The notes beneath the pieces are model-generated. The model searched no databases. It was not told the DNA's origin and worked only from the letters and a program-made list of their open reading frames with translations. This document shows positions 1-8,757 of a stretch of 64,000 nt of DNA, in pieces. Origin of the DNA: Streptosporangium carneum (GTDB lineage: Bacteria > Actinomycetota > Actinomycetes > Streptosporangiales > Streptosporangiaceae); assembly GCF_027922005.1 (NCBI RefSeq), contig NZ_BSEV01000001.1, positions 273,638 to 337,637 on the forward strand, written 5' to 3'. The position numbers and the translations under genes are program-made. Position 1 is the first letter of the stretch. Each line of letters starts with the position of its first letter.

Positions 1-487
1 CGCGTTCCCCTGTGGGCAGCACCCGGTCCCCCTCGGGAGTCAGTACGCCCGCGAAGACCTCGCCCACCTCCACCTCCGGGACGGTGTCGACGACGATCGG
101 CTGCTTCGACCGGTCGTCGAACACGAAGTGCACCTCGCAGTCGTAATTCGTGCGCCTCGACCGCCCGGTCCCCACGGTGTAGGGCTCGCAGGACACGACG
201 GTCGCGGTGCCGGGCGTGCCCTCGTGACCGAATGCCGCCTTCAACTCCACCGTGACGACCCCGGCGAGCGCGACCATCAGCCAGATGAACAGCCCCGTCG
301 GAATGACCAGGCACAGCACCATCCCCACGGTCATCCCGATTCCGAAAGGCTCCTGCGCCTTGACCGACGCCGATCGCGATCCACGGGCCGGGATCTTCCT
401 CGGCGGCCGGTTGGCCACCCCCTGATGGGGACGGCGTGTCCTGGTCTTCCTCGCGCGGCTCACGTCCTCCACTCTGTGCACCGGCAC
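1..487 (-). CDS. Membrane-anchored protein of unknown function, 3' end outside window
   Basis: The reading frame runs off the left edge, so only about 160 N-terminal residues are visible. A basic N-terminus (many Arg/Lys/Pro) is followed by one or two hydrophobic segments (around residues 45-75, containing GMVLCLVIPTGLFIW), then a soluble part with two Cys (VSCEPYTVG and YDCEVHF) and the start of a beta-rich region. Several in-frame GTG codons compete for the start; I chose the one at 487 because AGGTGG sits 7 nt upstream, but 463 is also possible. The Cys-containing part after the membrane segment could be a small extracytoplasmic DUF3592-like domain; this is only a resemblance. Function unknown. 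Confidence 0.6.
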   Translation of the reverse strand, partial: MPVHRVEDVSRARKTRTRRPHQGVANRPPRKIPARGSRSASVKAQEPFGIGMTVGMVLCLVIPTGLFIWLMVALAGVVTVELKAAFGHEGTPGTATVVSCEPYTVGTGRSRRTNYDCEVHFVFDDRSKQPIVVDTVPEVEVGEVFAGVLTPEGDRVLPTGER

Positions 488-566
488 TTGAAAGCCACCT
501 GTGATCGACTGGTCCGCGAGAAGGCCCGGCCTCAGCGGCCGGGGCGGCCGTTCAGCGCAGGAGTGA

Positions 567-1280
567 CGTCGAGCCATCCGGCAAAAAGTCCTGGTTCAGC
601 TTCTCGACCTGTACGGAGCAAGCGCCGTCGAAACGCAGGCCGTCCTTGACCTCGCACGCGAAGCGAACAAACGAGGATGGTGGCACACCTACGGTGACGC
701 GGTGCCGCCGTGGTTTCAGGTCTTCATCGGCCTCGAAGCGGAGGCTGCGTCGATCCAGACGTACCAACCGCAACTTGTTCCCGGCCTTCTTCAGAGCGAG
801 GCGTACGCGCGTGCCGTGATCGAAACCGACCAACCCGGCATCTCTGACGAGGAAATCGATCGGCTCGTCGGCCTCCGTCTGGCGAGGCAGAGGATTTTGA
901 CCCGGCCGAATCCACCCGCGTTGTGGGCGGTGATGAGTGAAGCAGCTCTCAGGAACACGATCGGCGGCTCTTCCATCATGCGTGAGCAGCTTCTCAAGCT
1001 CTGCGACACCCGGCGTCTCGGTGAAGTCACCCTTCAGATCCTGCCCTTCACCCGAGGCGCCCATCCTGGCATGCTCGGCCCTTTTCACCTGTTGGAGTTT
1101 CCCCGCCCCTCCGACATCGACGTCGCCTATGTCGAGTACCTCACAGGTTCTATTTATCTAGAGAAAACAGAAGAAGTGCGCAGGTATAGACTCGTTTTCG
1201 ACCATCTTCGCGCGGCCGCCCTGCCGCCGAACGAGTCTCTTGCGCTCATAGGCGCGGTCATAGAGGAGATGACTTCGTGA
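567..1280 (+). pseudogene. XRE-family DUF5753 regulator lacking its N-terminal HTH (5' truncated)
   Basis: The frame encodes the C-terminal DUF5753 domain typical of WhiJ-like Streptomyces/Streptosporangium regulators: RGWWHTYGDAVPPWF, then LEAEAASIQTYQPQLVPGLL and ALWAVMSEAALR, ending EEMTS. Family members are about 270-290 aa, with an XRE helix-turn-helix in the first 70 residues. Here the frame is closed by TGA at 564-566, directly before the LLDLYG stretch that normally follows the HTH, and no HTH can be read in any frame upstream. The first ordinary start is GTG 702, inside the DUF5753 domain. It overlaps the DUF397 gene by GTGA. Either a decayed regulator or a DNA-binding-deficient remnant that may still contact its partner. 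Confidence 0.7.
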
Positions 1281-1516
1281 CCGTAGGAAAACCCACGCCG
1301 AGTGACTGTCCAGAACTGCATCAGGCTGTCTGGCGCAAAAGCAGTTACAGCGGCAACGGCGGTGCGGACTGCGTCGAGGTGGCTGACAATCTTCCCCGGG
1401 TCGTGGCGGTCCGGGACAGCAAAGACCCTCACGGTCCGGCCCTGATGTTCTCCCTCGCCGGGTGGCGTGGGTTCGTCGACGGCGTCAGGGGCGGCGAGTT
1501 CGACGACCTGGGCTGA
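1277..1516 (+). CDS. DUF397 domain protein
   Basis: 79 residues, with the DUF397 signature: WRKSSYSGNGGADCVEV near residue 19, VAVRDSKDP around 45, and a C-terminal aromatic/Gly segment (WRGFVDGVRGGEF). The start GTG overlaps the stop of the preceding DUF5753 frame, so the two are translationally coupled. DUF397 proteins are small partners encoded beside XRE-DUF5753 regulators in filamentous actinobacteria (WhiJ/BldB-type loci affecting development and antibiotic production). This copy looks intact although its neighbour has lost the DNA-binding half. The precise molecular role is not established. Confidence 0.85.
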   Translation: MTVGKPTPSDCPELHQAVWRKSSYSGNGGADCVEVADNLPRVVAVRDSKDPHGPALMFSLAGWRGFVDGVRGGEFDDLG

Positions 1517-1604
1517 CCGCGTCACCTCATGTCCGAGAAACGGAGAAGCAGGTGGGCAGTCCGAGATCGGCGTCGGGCGTGATCGTCCAGAGGCGGCAGC
1601 CTCT

Positions 1605-2423
1605 GTGACCGGCCACGCCCCGACCACCGCGCTCCTCGACCGCTTCGTCGCCGACGTCGCACCGCTCGTGCCGCTGACGTCGGTGTGGGCGCACGGATCA
1701 CTCGCCGGAGGCGACTACCAGCCGGGCCGCAGCGACCTCGACCTGATCGCCGTCCTGCACCGGCCCTGCGCTCCCGAAGAGGAGCGACGTCTCACCGAGG
1801 CTCACGAACGGCTGGGCGCGGCCGTGCCGCTCGCCGCGAAGCTCCACTGCAGTTACGCCGTCGTGACGGAGCTGGACGACCCGGAACGCCCCCATCTCAC
1901 CTGGGCCCACGAGGAGATCATGCGGCGGCCGATCACCCCGGTGACCCGGCGCGAGCTGCACGAATTCGGGCTGGTCCTGTACGGCGGGCCCCCGGCGTCC
2001 GTGCTGCCGCCCGTGACCGACGAGGAGCTCACCGAGTTCGTCGTCAGGGACCTGAGGGAGTTCTGGCGTCCGCATCTCGACCATCCCGAGCTCTGGCTTC
2101 ATGACATCTGGGTGGACGCCGCCCTGCTCACCCTGGCCAGGGGCACGGTGACGCTGCGGGACGGAAGACTCGTCACCAAACGTCAGGCCCTCGCCGTGCT
2201 CAGGGAGATGCGGGCTCCGGCACGGGTCGTCGACGACGTCGAGCGCCGCCGCTACGGCCCGCCCGGCTCTCCCGGCCAGGACTCCCATGAGACTCGGGGC
2301 ACCCTGGACGACGCGCGATGGCTCGCTGATCGGGCGAGCCTGACGCTCGGCTTCCTCACCTCCGAGATCGACGCGATCATGGCCCGCCACCCCGTCGTGC
2401 CCACCCCGGATCCGTGTCCCTGA
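1605..2423 (+). CDS. Nucleotidyltransferase-fold protein (aminoglycoside adenylyltransferase-like)
   Basis: With GTG 1605 as start the protein is 272 aa. Residues about 28-50 hold the nucleotidyltransferase pattern WAHGSLAGGDYQPGRSDLDL: GS followed by D-x-D, which bind Mg-NTP. The rest is helical, with conserved WLHDIWVDAALLTLARGT and a TKRQALAVL segment like the C-terminal domain of AadA-type enzymes. The substrate is unknown; resistance cannot be inferred, since many actinobacterial homologues are housekeeping or orphan. The frame stays open upstream to 1467, but that part overlaps the DUF397 gene and lacks family features. No clear Shine-Dalgarno sequence precedes 1605, so the start is uncertain. 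Confidence 0.75.
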   Translation: MTGHAPTTALLDRFVADVAPLVPLTSVWAHGSLAGGDYQPGRSDLDLIAVLHRPCAPEEERRLTEAHERLGAAVPLAAKLHCSYAVVTELDDPERPHLTWAHEEIMRRPITPVTRRELHEFGLVLYGGPPASVLPPVTDEELTEFVVRDLREFWRPHLDHPELWLHDIWVDAALLTLARGTVTLRDGRLVTKRQALAVLREMRAPARVVDDVERRRYGPPGSPGQDSHETRGTLDDARWLADRASLTLGFLTSEIDAIMARHPVVPTPDPCP

Positions 2424-2448
2424 CCCCTGCTGTGAAGCGGGGTTCAGG
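2419..2448 (+). terminator. Hairpin after nucleotidyltransferase gene
   Basis: CCTGACCCC pairs with GGGGTTCAGG (one bulge) across an 11-nt loop, overlapping the stop codon. No U-run follows. It sits between convergent genes. Weak but plausible. Confidence 0.4.
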
Positions 2449-2573
2449 CCCTCACCATGGCGATCTCTCTCAGGCGACGGGACGCTTTTCCCGCGACCGA
2501 TCAGCTGAGCGGCTCAGACACCTCGCCAGACCGCCGGACCACCGACCCGCCCCTGGGAGTGGCCCGCGAGCGG

Positions 2574-3992
2574 TCACCGCCTGATCGCGGTGTGGCGGAA
2601 GGGGCCAGCGGCCTCGATCTGGGAGGCGATCCTGATGAGGAGGTCCTCCCTGCCCGCCGCCGCCACGAGTTGGACGCCGACCGGCAGCCCCTCGGCGGTC
2701 CGGTGCAGGGGCAGGGAGATCGCGGGCTGGCCGGTGGCGTTGATCGGCGAGCTGAAGGCCACGGCCTGGTTCGTACGGCCCCGCGCCATGCTGACGTCGT
2801 CGGCGGGCAGCCAGCCGAGGGGGAAGGGCGCGACTCCGAGAGACGGTGTGAGCAGCAGGTCGTGAGACTCCCACCAGGCGGCCATCCGGCGGCGGAACCC
2901 GTCGATCCAGTCGCGGGAGGCCACATAGTCGACCGCGCCGAGCTCGCGGCCCGTCGCCCCCAGGATCCGGTTGCGCGTCTCCAACTCGTCGAGGTCGACG
3001 GGCTTGCCGCGCCAGCGGCCGATCTCCTCCAGGTCGGCCGCCACGTGGGTCGCGACGACCGTGCCGAAGTGCAGCGCGAAGTCCTCGTCCGCGAACGTCT
3101 CCGGGCCGCCCGGCTCGACGTCGTGGCCGAGCGACTCCAGCAACCCGGCCGCCCCGATCACGGCGGCCGCCAGGTCCGGGTCGGCCAGGACCGTTCCCCT
3201 CGGGTGCTCGGCCAGGAAGCCGATCCGCAGCCGTCCGGGGTCAGCCCCGACCTCCTCGGCGAGGGTCCGGGGCCAGGCGGGCGCGCCGTACGGGTCGCCC
3301 GGCATCGCTCCGGCGATCACGTCGAGGGTCGCGGCGCTGTCCCTGACCGTACGGCAGAGCATGCCCGGCGCGGAGAACCCCGCCCAGGCCTCGCCGAGGG
3401 ACGGCCCGTAGCTGATCCGTCCCCGGCTCGGCTTCAGCCCGACCAGCCCGCACATGCTCGCCGGGATCCGGATCGACCCGCCGCCGTCGCTGCCGGTGGC
3501 CACCGCGACCAGGCCCGCCGCCACCGCCGCCGCGGATCCGCCGCTCGACCCGCCCGGGCTGTAGGCGGTGTCGTACGGGTTGCGTGTCGGCCCGAACGCC
3601 TTCGGCTCCGTGGTGATCGTGGTGCCGAACTCCGGGGTGTTGGTCCGCCCCAGGACCACGAACCCCGCCCCGCGCAGCTTGGCCACGCCGTAGCCGTCCC
3701 GCGCCACCTCGACCCCGTCGAGCACACGGGACCCGGCGCGGTACGGCTCTCCTGCCATGCTCCAGCCCAGGTCCTTCAGCAGGGTCGGCACCCCGTGGAA
3801 GGGGGCGTCCCGAGGGAGCGCGTCGATCTCCGCCAGCGCCCGCTCGAACCTGCGGTGGACGACCGCGTTGATCTCCCCGTCGTACGCCTCGATCCGCGCG
3901 ATCGCCGCCTCGGTGAGCTCTCTCGGTGAGACCTCGCCCGTCCGCACGGCCGCCGCCTGACCGACCGCGTCGAGCTCGAACAGGTCGTCCAA
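2574..3992 (-). CDS. Amidase (amidase signature family)
   Basis: Amide hydrolase of the amidase-signature family. Numbering from TTG 3992 gives 472 aa, with the Ser-cisSer-Lys triad at Lys73 ([11 protein letters not shown]), cis-Ser149 in the [11 protein letters not shown] loop, and nucleophile Ser173 in [13 protein letters not shown] 3992 is preferred because AAGGAG lies 7 nt upstream; a GTG at 4028 in the same frame has no well-spaced Shine-Dalgarno site. It is not part of a gatCAB cluster, so a role in tRNA amidation is unlikely; substrate unknown (small amide, nylon-oligomer or 6-aminohexanoate type are family possibilities). Transcribed toward, and convergent with, the nucleotidyltransferase gene. 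Confidence 0.88.
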   Translation of the reverse strand: MDDLFELDAVGQAAAVRTGEVSPRELTEAAIARIEAYDGEINAVVHRRFERALAEIDALPRDAPFHGVPTLLKDLGWSMAGEPYRAGSRVLDGVEVARDGYGVAKLRGAGFVVLGRTNTPEFGTTITTEPKAFGPTRNPYDTAYSPGGSSGGSAAAVAAGLVAVATGSDGGGSIRIPASMCGLVGLKPSRGRISYGPSLGEAWAGFSAPGMLCRTVRDSAATLDVIAGAMPGDPYGAPAWPRTLAEEVGADPGRLRIGFLAEHPRGTVLADPDLAAAVIGAAGLLESLGHDVEPGGPETFADEDFALHFGTVVATHVAADLEEIGRWRGKPVDLDELETRNRILGATGRELGAVDYVASRDWIDGFRRRMAAWWESHDLLLTPSLGVAPFPLGWLPADDVSMARGRTNQAVAFSSPINATGQPAISLPLHRTAEGLPVGVQLVAAAGREDLLIRIASQIEAAGPFRHTAIRR

Positions 3993-4456
3993 CGCCCCAC
4001 TCCTTGCCGTCGTGCCAGGGGCCGACACTCCCTGCCGTCATGCCGGACGCTGGCTTCCGTGCGGCCCGACGGCCGGGATCACGCTCCCGGAGGGGAGCTG
4101 GGCATCGGCCTGTCGGGTCCCCGTCGCCCACATACTTCCGGATCGCGGCCTGGCGTGTGTCACGGCCACGCGCTTCCAGGGCCCGGTCTTTCCGACTTCA
4201 CGGACGCGGTCTTTCGCCTCCGGCCTTCCGGAACACGGTCTGGTGCGTGTCGGGGCCCGTGTCGCCTCCGTGTCGGTCATCGTGCGACCGGGCGATCACG
4301 GGGCCGCTCCGGGAAGCCACTCGGCGAGTGGTCTCCGGCACGGAGCCCTGGGCGGGAAGGACGGGTCACGCCACTTCGGCGACACGTCAACATATCGGTT
4401 CCGCCAGGGATTCCATTACTCTCCCGTGACCCTCTGTTAGATGTTAGAACGTTTAT
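3993..4456. other. Gene-free region upstream of the amidase and surface-protein genes
   Basis: About 460 nt between divergent genes. No frame shows protein-family features, and I see no RNA gene. The last 60 nt turn locally AT-rich (TTACTCT, GTTAGATGTTAGAACG) just before GTG 4457, suggesting that the promoter of the surface-protein gene lies there. I see nothing else in it. Confidence 0.5.
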
Positions 4457-5896
4457 GTGACGAAAAACCGGTGCGGGAAGCGACGACAGGCACTTCTTGG
4501 TGCGGCGGTGCTGGCGACCTGTGTGGCCGTCCCGGTGACGGCGGGAGCCGTGGTCGCGTCGGCCGACGTCCGAGATCTCTCCGACCGGTGTCTGGCGGCC
4601 GGTCTGAACGGGACACTCGTCAGTCTCTCCGCGTCGATGTGCGACGCGACGGGCGTCCCCTCCGCGGGAAACGGCCTCCCGTCTTCCGGGAGCGGCCTGG
4701 ACGGCGAGGAGACGCGGGCCGGCGGTCAGCCGGTCGGCGACCCCCGGCTCCCCGCGGACGCCGCCTCCCCGTCGCGGAGCGCGAGCCCTGCCTCAGAAGG
4801 CGGAGCACCGGCAGAGGTCAGGGTCACACCGGAGCCTTCCCCTGAGTCCGCTCCTTCGTCCGGGACAGCCGCCGGGGGCGACGACGGACTCGGCGTCGAT
4901 CTCGATCTCGGCCTCGATCTCGGCCTCGGAGGCGAGGACGGGGACGGAGCCGAGGCGGAGGTCAAGGTCGGGGTCGATGCCGCCCCTGAGCCCGAGTCCG
5001 GGGGCGGGGGCGGGATCCAGGCCGAGATCGGAGCCAAGGCAGGGGTCGGGGCCACTCCCGGGGTCGAGGTGGAGGCCGGGGTCGACGTCGGAACCGGAGC
5101 CGAAACGGAGGCCGGGGACGACGATGGGAACGGGGACGGGATCAAGGTGGGGGCCGAGGTCGGAGTCGGGTCCGGCCTGGAGGCCGAGGTCGGGGTGGAG
5201 GTCCGAGTCGGGTCCGGGGGGCGTTGCCGCAAGGGCGTGCTGGGGTCGCTGCTCGACCTGTCGGCGCCCTGTGGCCCGGTTCCCAGGATCGTGAAGCCTC
5301 TTTCCTGCCTCGGTGTCGTGTCGGTGCTGCTCGGTTCCGACTCCTCGTGTCACGAGTCGAAGCCCAGCGCGACGGCGACGCCCAGTCCGGCCCCCACACC
5401 GACTCCCGCACCGACTCCCAGTCCGGCCCCGACGCCGGCTCCCAGTCCCGTCCCCACCGTCACGCCGACACCCGCACCGACGCCGACGCCCCCGCAGACA
5501 CCTGAACCGCAGACACCTGAACCGCCGTCGCCGTCCGCGTCCGTTCCCCTGCCCTCCACGCCCACGCCGTCGCCTCCGGCGACTCCGGAGCCTCCCGCGC
5601 CCACGCCGCCCGCCCTCCCGTCCGTCTCCCCGCCCCCGCGTCCCCTTCCCGCCGACACCCCGCCCGTGGTCATCGCACTGCCGACCCCGAGCCGCTCGCC
5701 CAGCCCGTCTCCGAGCGACACACCGACCGCCACGCCCTCCGACCCGGCTCTCGCCCTGCGCGGGCAGCGGATCCTCGACCGCTTCGCCGAGCGGCGGCAC
5801 GGAACCGACCGCAGGATGGTCATCCTGGTGCTCTTCACCGGCGTCATCTCGGTGACCGCCATCGCCATGCTCAGCCGCAGAGCACGCAGGCGGTGA
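4457..5896 (+). CDS. Repetitive acidic and Pro/Thr-rich surface protein with C-terminal membrane anchor
   Basis: 479 aa and probably secreted. Residues 1-37 form a signal peptide (basic start, then [20 protein letters not shown]). About residues 140-260 are low-complexity acidic repeats of Gly-Val-Glu-Val/Asp-Leu-Gly-Leu type. Residues about 262-310 form a compact segment with four Cys ([36 protein letters not shown]). Then about 130 residues of Pro-Thr-Ser repeats follow, typical of a wall-spanning stalk, and a final helix ([19 protein letters not shown]) with an Arg-rich tail that would anchor it in the membrane, as in LAXTG-less or chaplin-like surface proteins. No sortase LPXTG motif is seen. 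Function unknown; an envelope adhesin or spacer is the natural guess. Confidence 0.8.
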   Translation: MTKNRCGKRRQALLGAAVLATCVAVPVTAGAVVASADVRDLSDRCLAAGLNGTLVSLSASMCDATGVPSAGNGLPSSGSGLDGEETRAGGQPVGDPRLPADAASPSRSASPASEGGAPAEVRVTPEPSPESAPSSGTAAGGDDGLGVDLDLGLDLGLGGEDGDGAEAEVKVGVDAAPEPESGGGGGIQAEIGAKAGVGATPGVEVEAGVDVGTGAETEAGDDDGNGDGIKVGAEVGVGSGLEAEVGVEVRVGSGGRCRKGVLGSLLDLSAPCGPVPRIVKPLSCLGVVSVLLGSDSSCHESKPSATATPSPAPTPTPAPTPSPAPTPAPSPVPTVTPTPAPTPTPPQTPEPQTPEPPSPSASVPLPSTPTPSPPATPEPPAPTPPALPSVSPPPRPLPADTPPVVIALPTPSRSPSPSPSDTPTATPSDPALALRGQRILDRFAERRHGTDRRMVILVLFTGVISVTAIAMLSRRARRR

Positions 5897-5989
5897 CCGT
5901 GGGCCGTACGGCCCGGCGCTCCGGGCGCGGGCCGTGACCGGGCGCCTCGGTTCACCGGCGGGGGAGCGCCCGGTTCACCGGAGCGGAGC

Positions 5990-6415
5990 TCACTGCGTAC
6001 GAGGCTGGCGGAAGCGCACCATGTTGCCGGAGGGATCGCGGAAGGCGCAGTCGCGGACGCCGTACGGCTGGTCGATCGGCTCCTGCAGCACCTCGCCGCC
6101 CGCGGCGCTGATGCGCTCGAAGGTGGCGTCGCAGTCGTCGGTCATGAAGATGACGCCGCGCAGATGCCCCTTCGCCAGCAGTTCCGCCACGGCCTCCCTG
6201 TCGGCGGGCGAGGCGTTCGGGTCCGCGAGGGGCGACTCGAGGACGATGTCCACGTCGGGCTGCGACGGCGCGCCGACGGTCACCCACCGCATCCCCCCGT
6301 ACCCGACGTCGTTGCGCACCTCCAGGCCGAGAACGTCCCGGTAGAAGGGGAGCGCCTTGTCATGGTCGTCGATGGCGATGAAGCACTGTGAAAGCTTGAT
6401 GTCCATGCGTTTCAC
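5990..6415 (-). CDS. VOC-family (glyoxalase/bleomycin-resistance fold) protein
   Basis: 141 aa with two beta-alpha-beta-beta-beta modules: LSQCFIAIDDHDKALPFYRDVLGLEV at the N-terminus and DCDATFERISAAGGEV near residue 90, ending DPSGNMVRF. The DPSGN motif is typical of small single-domain VOC enzymes of the PhnB/glyoxalase-like class. It overlaps the upstream AraC gene by ATGA and is therefore the second gene of a two-gene operon. The substrate cannot be read from the sequence; detoxification of a small electrophile is likely from the family. Confidence 0.85.
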   Translation of the reverse strand: MKRMDIKLSQCFIAIDDHDKALPFYRDVLGLEVRNDVGYGGMRWVTVGAPSQPDVDIVLESPLADPNASPADREAVAELLAKGHLRGVIFMTDDCDATFERISAAGGEVLQEPIDQPYGVRDCAFRDPSGNMVRFRQPRTQ

Positions 6416-6837
6416 GCTAGAGGTGGGGCGGCGGACTTCGCTTCTCCGTTCCTGATCGGTCGCGTGTGGATCTTGGAGATGCAGGCCGGGATCGCGGCGC
6501 CCTCGTCATGGCGGCGGGCCCGGTACGAGCTCGGGCTCTCGCCGACCAGCTCGGTGAACCGCGAGCTGAACGACCCCAGCGATGTACAGCCGACCTCGAA
6601 ACAGACCTCCGTCACCGTCAGGTCACCCCGCCGCAGCAGCGCCTTGGCCCGCTCGATCCGGCGCGTCATCAGGTAGCTGTACGGCGTCTCGCCGAAGGCG
6701 GCGCGAAAGCTGCGGGAGAAATGCCCCGGCGACATGAGGGCGACGCGCGCCAGCGCGGAGACGTCGAGCGGCTCCGCGTAGTCGCGGTCCATCAGGTCGC
6801 GGGCCCGGCGCAGCCGGACGAGGTCTTCCAGCGTCAC
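6412..6837 (-). CDS. AraC-family transcriptional regulator, DNA-binding domain only
   Basis: 141 aa, consisting almost entirely of the AraC double HTH (residues 8-110): DVSALARVALMSPGHFSRSF for the first HTH and VTEVCFEVGCTSLGSFSSRF for the second, followed by the usual P-S-Y-R. There is no sensor domain, so it is a short stand-alone member, often paired with VOC genes in actinobacteria. The start is GTG 6837; its stop overlaps the VOC start by 4 nt, showing coupling. It probably regulates its own operon. Confidence 0.88.
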   Translation of the reverse strand: MTLEDLVRLRRARDLMDRDYAEPLDVSALARVALMSPGHFSRSFRAAFGETPYSYLMTRRIERAKALLRRGDLTVTEVCFEVGCTSLGSFSSRFTELVGESPSSYRARRHDEGAAIPACISKIHTRPIRNGEAKSAAPPLA

Positions 6838-6955
6838 ACGACCACCATGCCACAGCGCCCGGCGGCGTCTTCGTCGGCCCGGCGGCCGTGAACGTCACGA
6901 TCCACGGCCGGAGGGTCGGCGAAGCGATCCCACGACCCGTGCCGGTCCGGGCGGT

Positions 6956-7029
6956 GTGGAGGAGGGCGGGAGCGCGAAGGGCCCGGGGCGGCGTGGAGGA
7001 GGGCGGGAGCACGAAGGGCCCGGGGCGGG
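6956..7029. repeat. 37-bp tandem duplication
   Basis: Two adjacent copies (6956-6992 and 6993-7029) that differ at one position. Each contains CGAAGGGCCCGGGGCGG, the same core (CGAAGGGCCCGG) as the left arm of the tRNA-Ser terminator at 18184. The second copy supplies the left arm of the hairpin at 7016-7046. Confidence 0.85.
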
Positions 7030-7046
7030 GATCCGCCGCCGGGCCC
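7016..7046 (-). terminator. Terminator-like hairpin downstream of DUF4239 gene
   Basis: GGGCCCGG (7016-7023) pairs with CCGGGCCC (7039-7046), with additional inner GC pairs. It lies 24 nt past the stop of the minus-strand DUF4239 gene. Confidence 0.65.
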
Positions 7047-7069
7047 TGTCGGGTGCTCGGAGGAGTCGC

Positions 7070-7846
7070 TCAGCCCGCGGGGAACTGCGCCGGGAACTGG
7101 GCGTCGATCTGGTCGTACTGCTTCTGCACGGCCACGAAGTCGTCGGGGCCGACCGCGCCCAGGCCGTTGAACGGATGGCTGATCAGCATGATGAAGCCGA
7201 TCCCGATGACGACCACGCTCACCCGGACCAGGTCACCGACGATCGACGCGCCCGTCGGCCTGGTCCCGACCGTCCAGGGGAGCACGACGACCAGCAGTCC
7301 GGAGATGAGCATCGAGATGACGAAGATGCTCTCCAGGCCCGTGTTCGCGTCGTCCGCCCGCACCGCGCGGGCGTGGGCGATCTCGGAGACGTGGCTGACG
7401 GCGTTCTGCTGGAGGACCTTGCTCTCGTCGCTCGCGGGCCTGAGCCTGATCACCTCCGCGCGCATGTCCTCGAGCACCTTCGTGGGGACGGGGGACATCT
7501 CGCCACGGGCCATGAGGGGCCAGTCGAGGGAGACGCTCTTGGCGGAGTAATCCCGGATCCTGGCCCGCAGCGGCGCCGCCTCGGGGATGGGGGCGACCGA
7601 CCAGTACATCTCGCTGAGCGTCTCCGTCTCGGCCTGGACGTCGGTCTGCGTGGTCGAGATGGCGTCCCGGCAGAGCACCACGGCGTAGGCCAGGACCAGA
7701 AGGTAGACGGCGAGTGCGAGGTTGGCGGCGAAGTCGACCGACGCCGAGCCGTGATCCTCTCCCTCGCGGCCCTTCCGCCTGAGCACGAGAAGCGCGATCA
7801 GCGTGATCGCGACGGAGACTACCACCAGCACGCTTATCCAGCCCAT
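7070..7846 (-). CDS. DUF4239 (bestrophin-like) membrane protein
   Basis: 258 aa. There are two N-terminal membrane helices (residues 3-23 and 40-62), a soluble middle with conserved pattern ETETLSEMYWSV and a long helical region, then two more helices (around 172-195 and 205-230, ending SHPFNG). The SHPF(N/S)G motif after the last helix is characteristic of DUF4239. GAGGGAG precedes the ATG. Family function is unknown, with a distant bestrophin/channel similarity proposed. The TetR gene upstream is transcribed in the same direction, 82 nt away. Confidence 0.85.
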   Translation of the reverse strand: MGWISVLVVVSVAITLIALLVLRRKGREGEDHGSASVDFAANLALAVYLLVLAYAVVLCRDAISTTQTDVQAETETLSEMYWSVAPIPEAAPLRARIRDYSAKSVSLDWPLMARGEMSPVPTKVLEDMRAEVIRLRPASDESKVLQQNAVSHVSEIAHARAVRADDANTGLESIFVISMLISGLLVVVLPWTVGTRPTGASIVGDLVRVSVVVIGIGFIMLISHPFNGLGAVGPDDFVAVQKQYDQIDAQFPAQFPAG

Positions 7847-7928
7847 GAGACTCCCTCGAATCGGCCATGAAGGTAACTACCGAGGGTAATCTTTTCATTA
7901 CGCAAATGCCTGCGGTTCGGGCCACAGT

Positions 7929-8603
7929 TCACGCACGAAGTTCGTGGACCCCCGCGATGAAGTCCCTGGCGACGCCGCGCAGGCCCGGCAGGTGCGAGAG
8001 CCCCACCAGCCGGTCCACCAGCGGGACGACCAGTTCGATGAACCTGTGGGTGCGCGCGCAGCCCTCCGAGGAGTCGTGCACCCAGAACAGCACGACTCCC
8101 ATCGACATGAGCCAGAGCAGCTCGGGCAGTTCCGCCTTGAGTTCGGCGTCCATCCGGTCGGCCGACCCCTCGACCACCTTCCGGTAGAGCGCGATCGAGG
8201 CGTCCCGCGCGGGCGAGGACTCGGCGCTGAAGGGGCTGAGCGGGTTGCTCGGCTCCGCCGCGTGCTTGAAGAACTTCACCGCGAACTCGTGGTACGGCTC
8301 GGAGACCCGCACCCACTCCCGCAGCACGCCGCCGAGACGCGGGGCGAAGGCGCTCTCCACGGCCAGCAGCCTCTCGCACGCGGCCTCGTGTTCGGCCTGC
8401 GCCCGGTCGTAGTACGCCTGGACGAGGGCTTCCTTGGAGGCGAAGTAGTAGTAGGCGTTGCCGACGGACACCCCCGCCTCCGCGGCGATGGCCCGTATCG
8501 TGGTGGCCTCGTATCCACGCTCACGAAACAGCCTCAAAGCCGTTTCTACGATGATTTCCCGGGTCTTATCTGATCCCCGGCTTTTCTGGGTCGGCTCGGC
8601 CAC
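7929..8603 (-). CDS. TetR-family transcriptional regulator
   Basis: 224 aa from GTG 8603. The HTH occupies roughly residues 15-60: TTIRAIAAEAGVSVGNAYYY then FASKEALVQAYYDRAQ. The C-terminal ligand domain is all helical. GTG 8603 is preferred over ATG 8624 because TACAGT (8611-8616, minus strand) is exactly 7 nt upstream and CTGACC lies 18 nt before that, giving a leaderless promoter. The target is unknown; the downstream DUF4239 gene is the obvious candidate. Confidence 0.85.
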   Translation of the reverse strand: MAEPTQKSRGSDKTREIIVETALRLFRERGYEATTIRAIAAEAGVSVGNAYYYFASKEALVQAYYDRAQAEHEAACERLLAVESAFAPRLGGVLREWVRVSEPYHEFAVKFFKHAAEPSNPLSPFSAESSPARDASIALYRKVVEGSADRMDAELKAELPELLWLMSMGVVLFWVHDSSEGCARTHRFIELVVPLVDRLVGLSHLPGLRGVARDFIAGVHELRA

Positions 8604-8640
8604 GTTCGTCACTGTACGACCCATGACGCCGTTAGGTCAG
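8604..8640 (-). promoter_or_regulatory. Leaderless promoter of the TetR gene
   Basis: Minus strand: -35 CTGACC, 18-nt spacer, -10 TACAGT (8611-8616), then 7 nt to the GTG start. Transcription would begin at or next to the start codon. Confidence 0.45.
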
Positions 8641-8757
8641 CGAGGCGCACGATGATCGCCACCACACGGCAAATTTCATCGTGCCGGAGGGGTCACCGCG
8701 AGTCCGATGTGGGATTGATCCTTCTTGTGGAAGGGCTCCCGCGACAAGGGATAACAA

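Noticed and set aside
2457-3929. 490-codon plus-strand open frame
   Set aside because: It lies antisense to the amidase, which has all catalytic motifs. The translation is Arg/Gly/Pro-rich with no domain; it is a GC-driven shadow.
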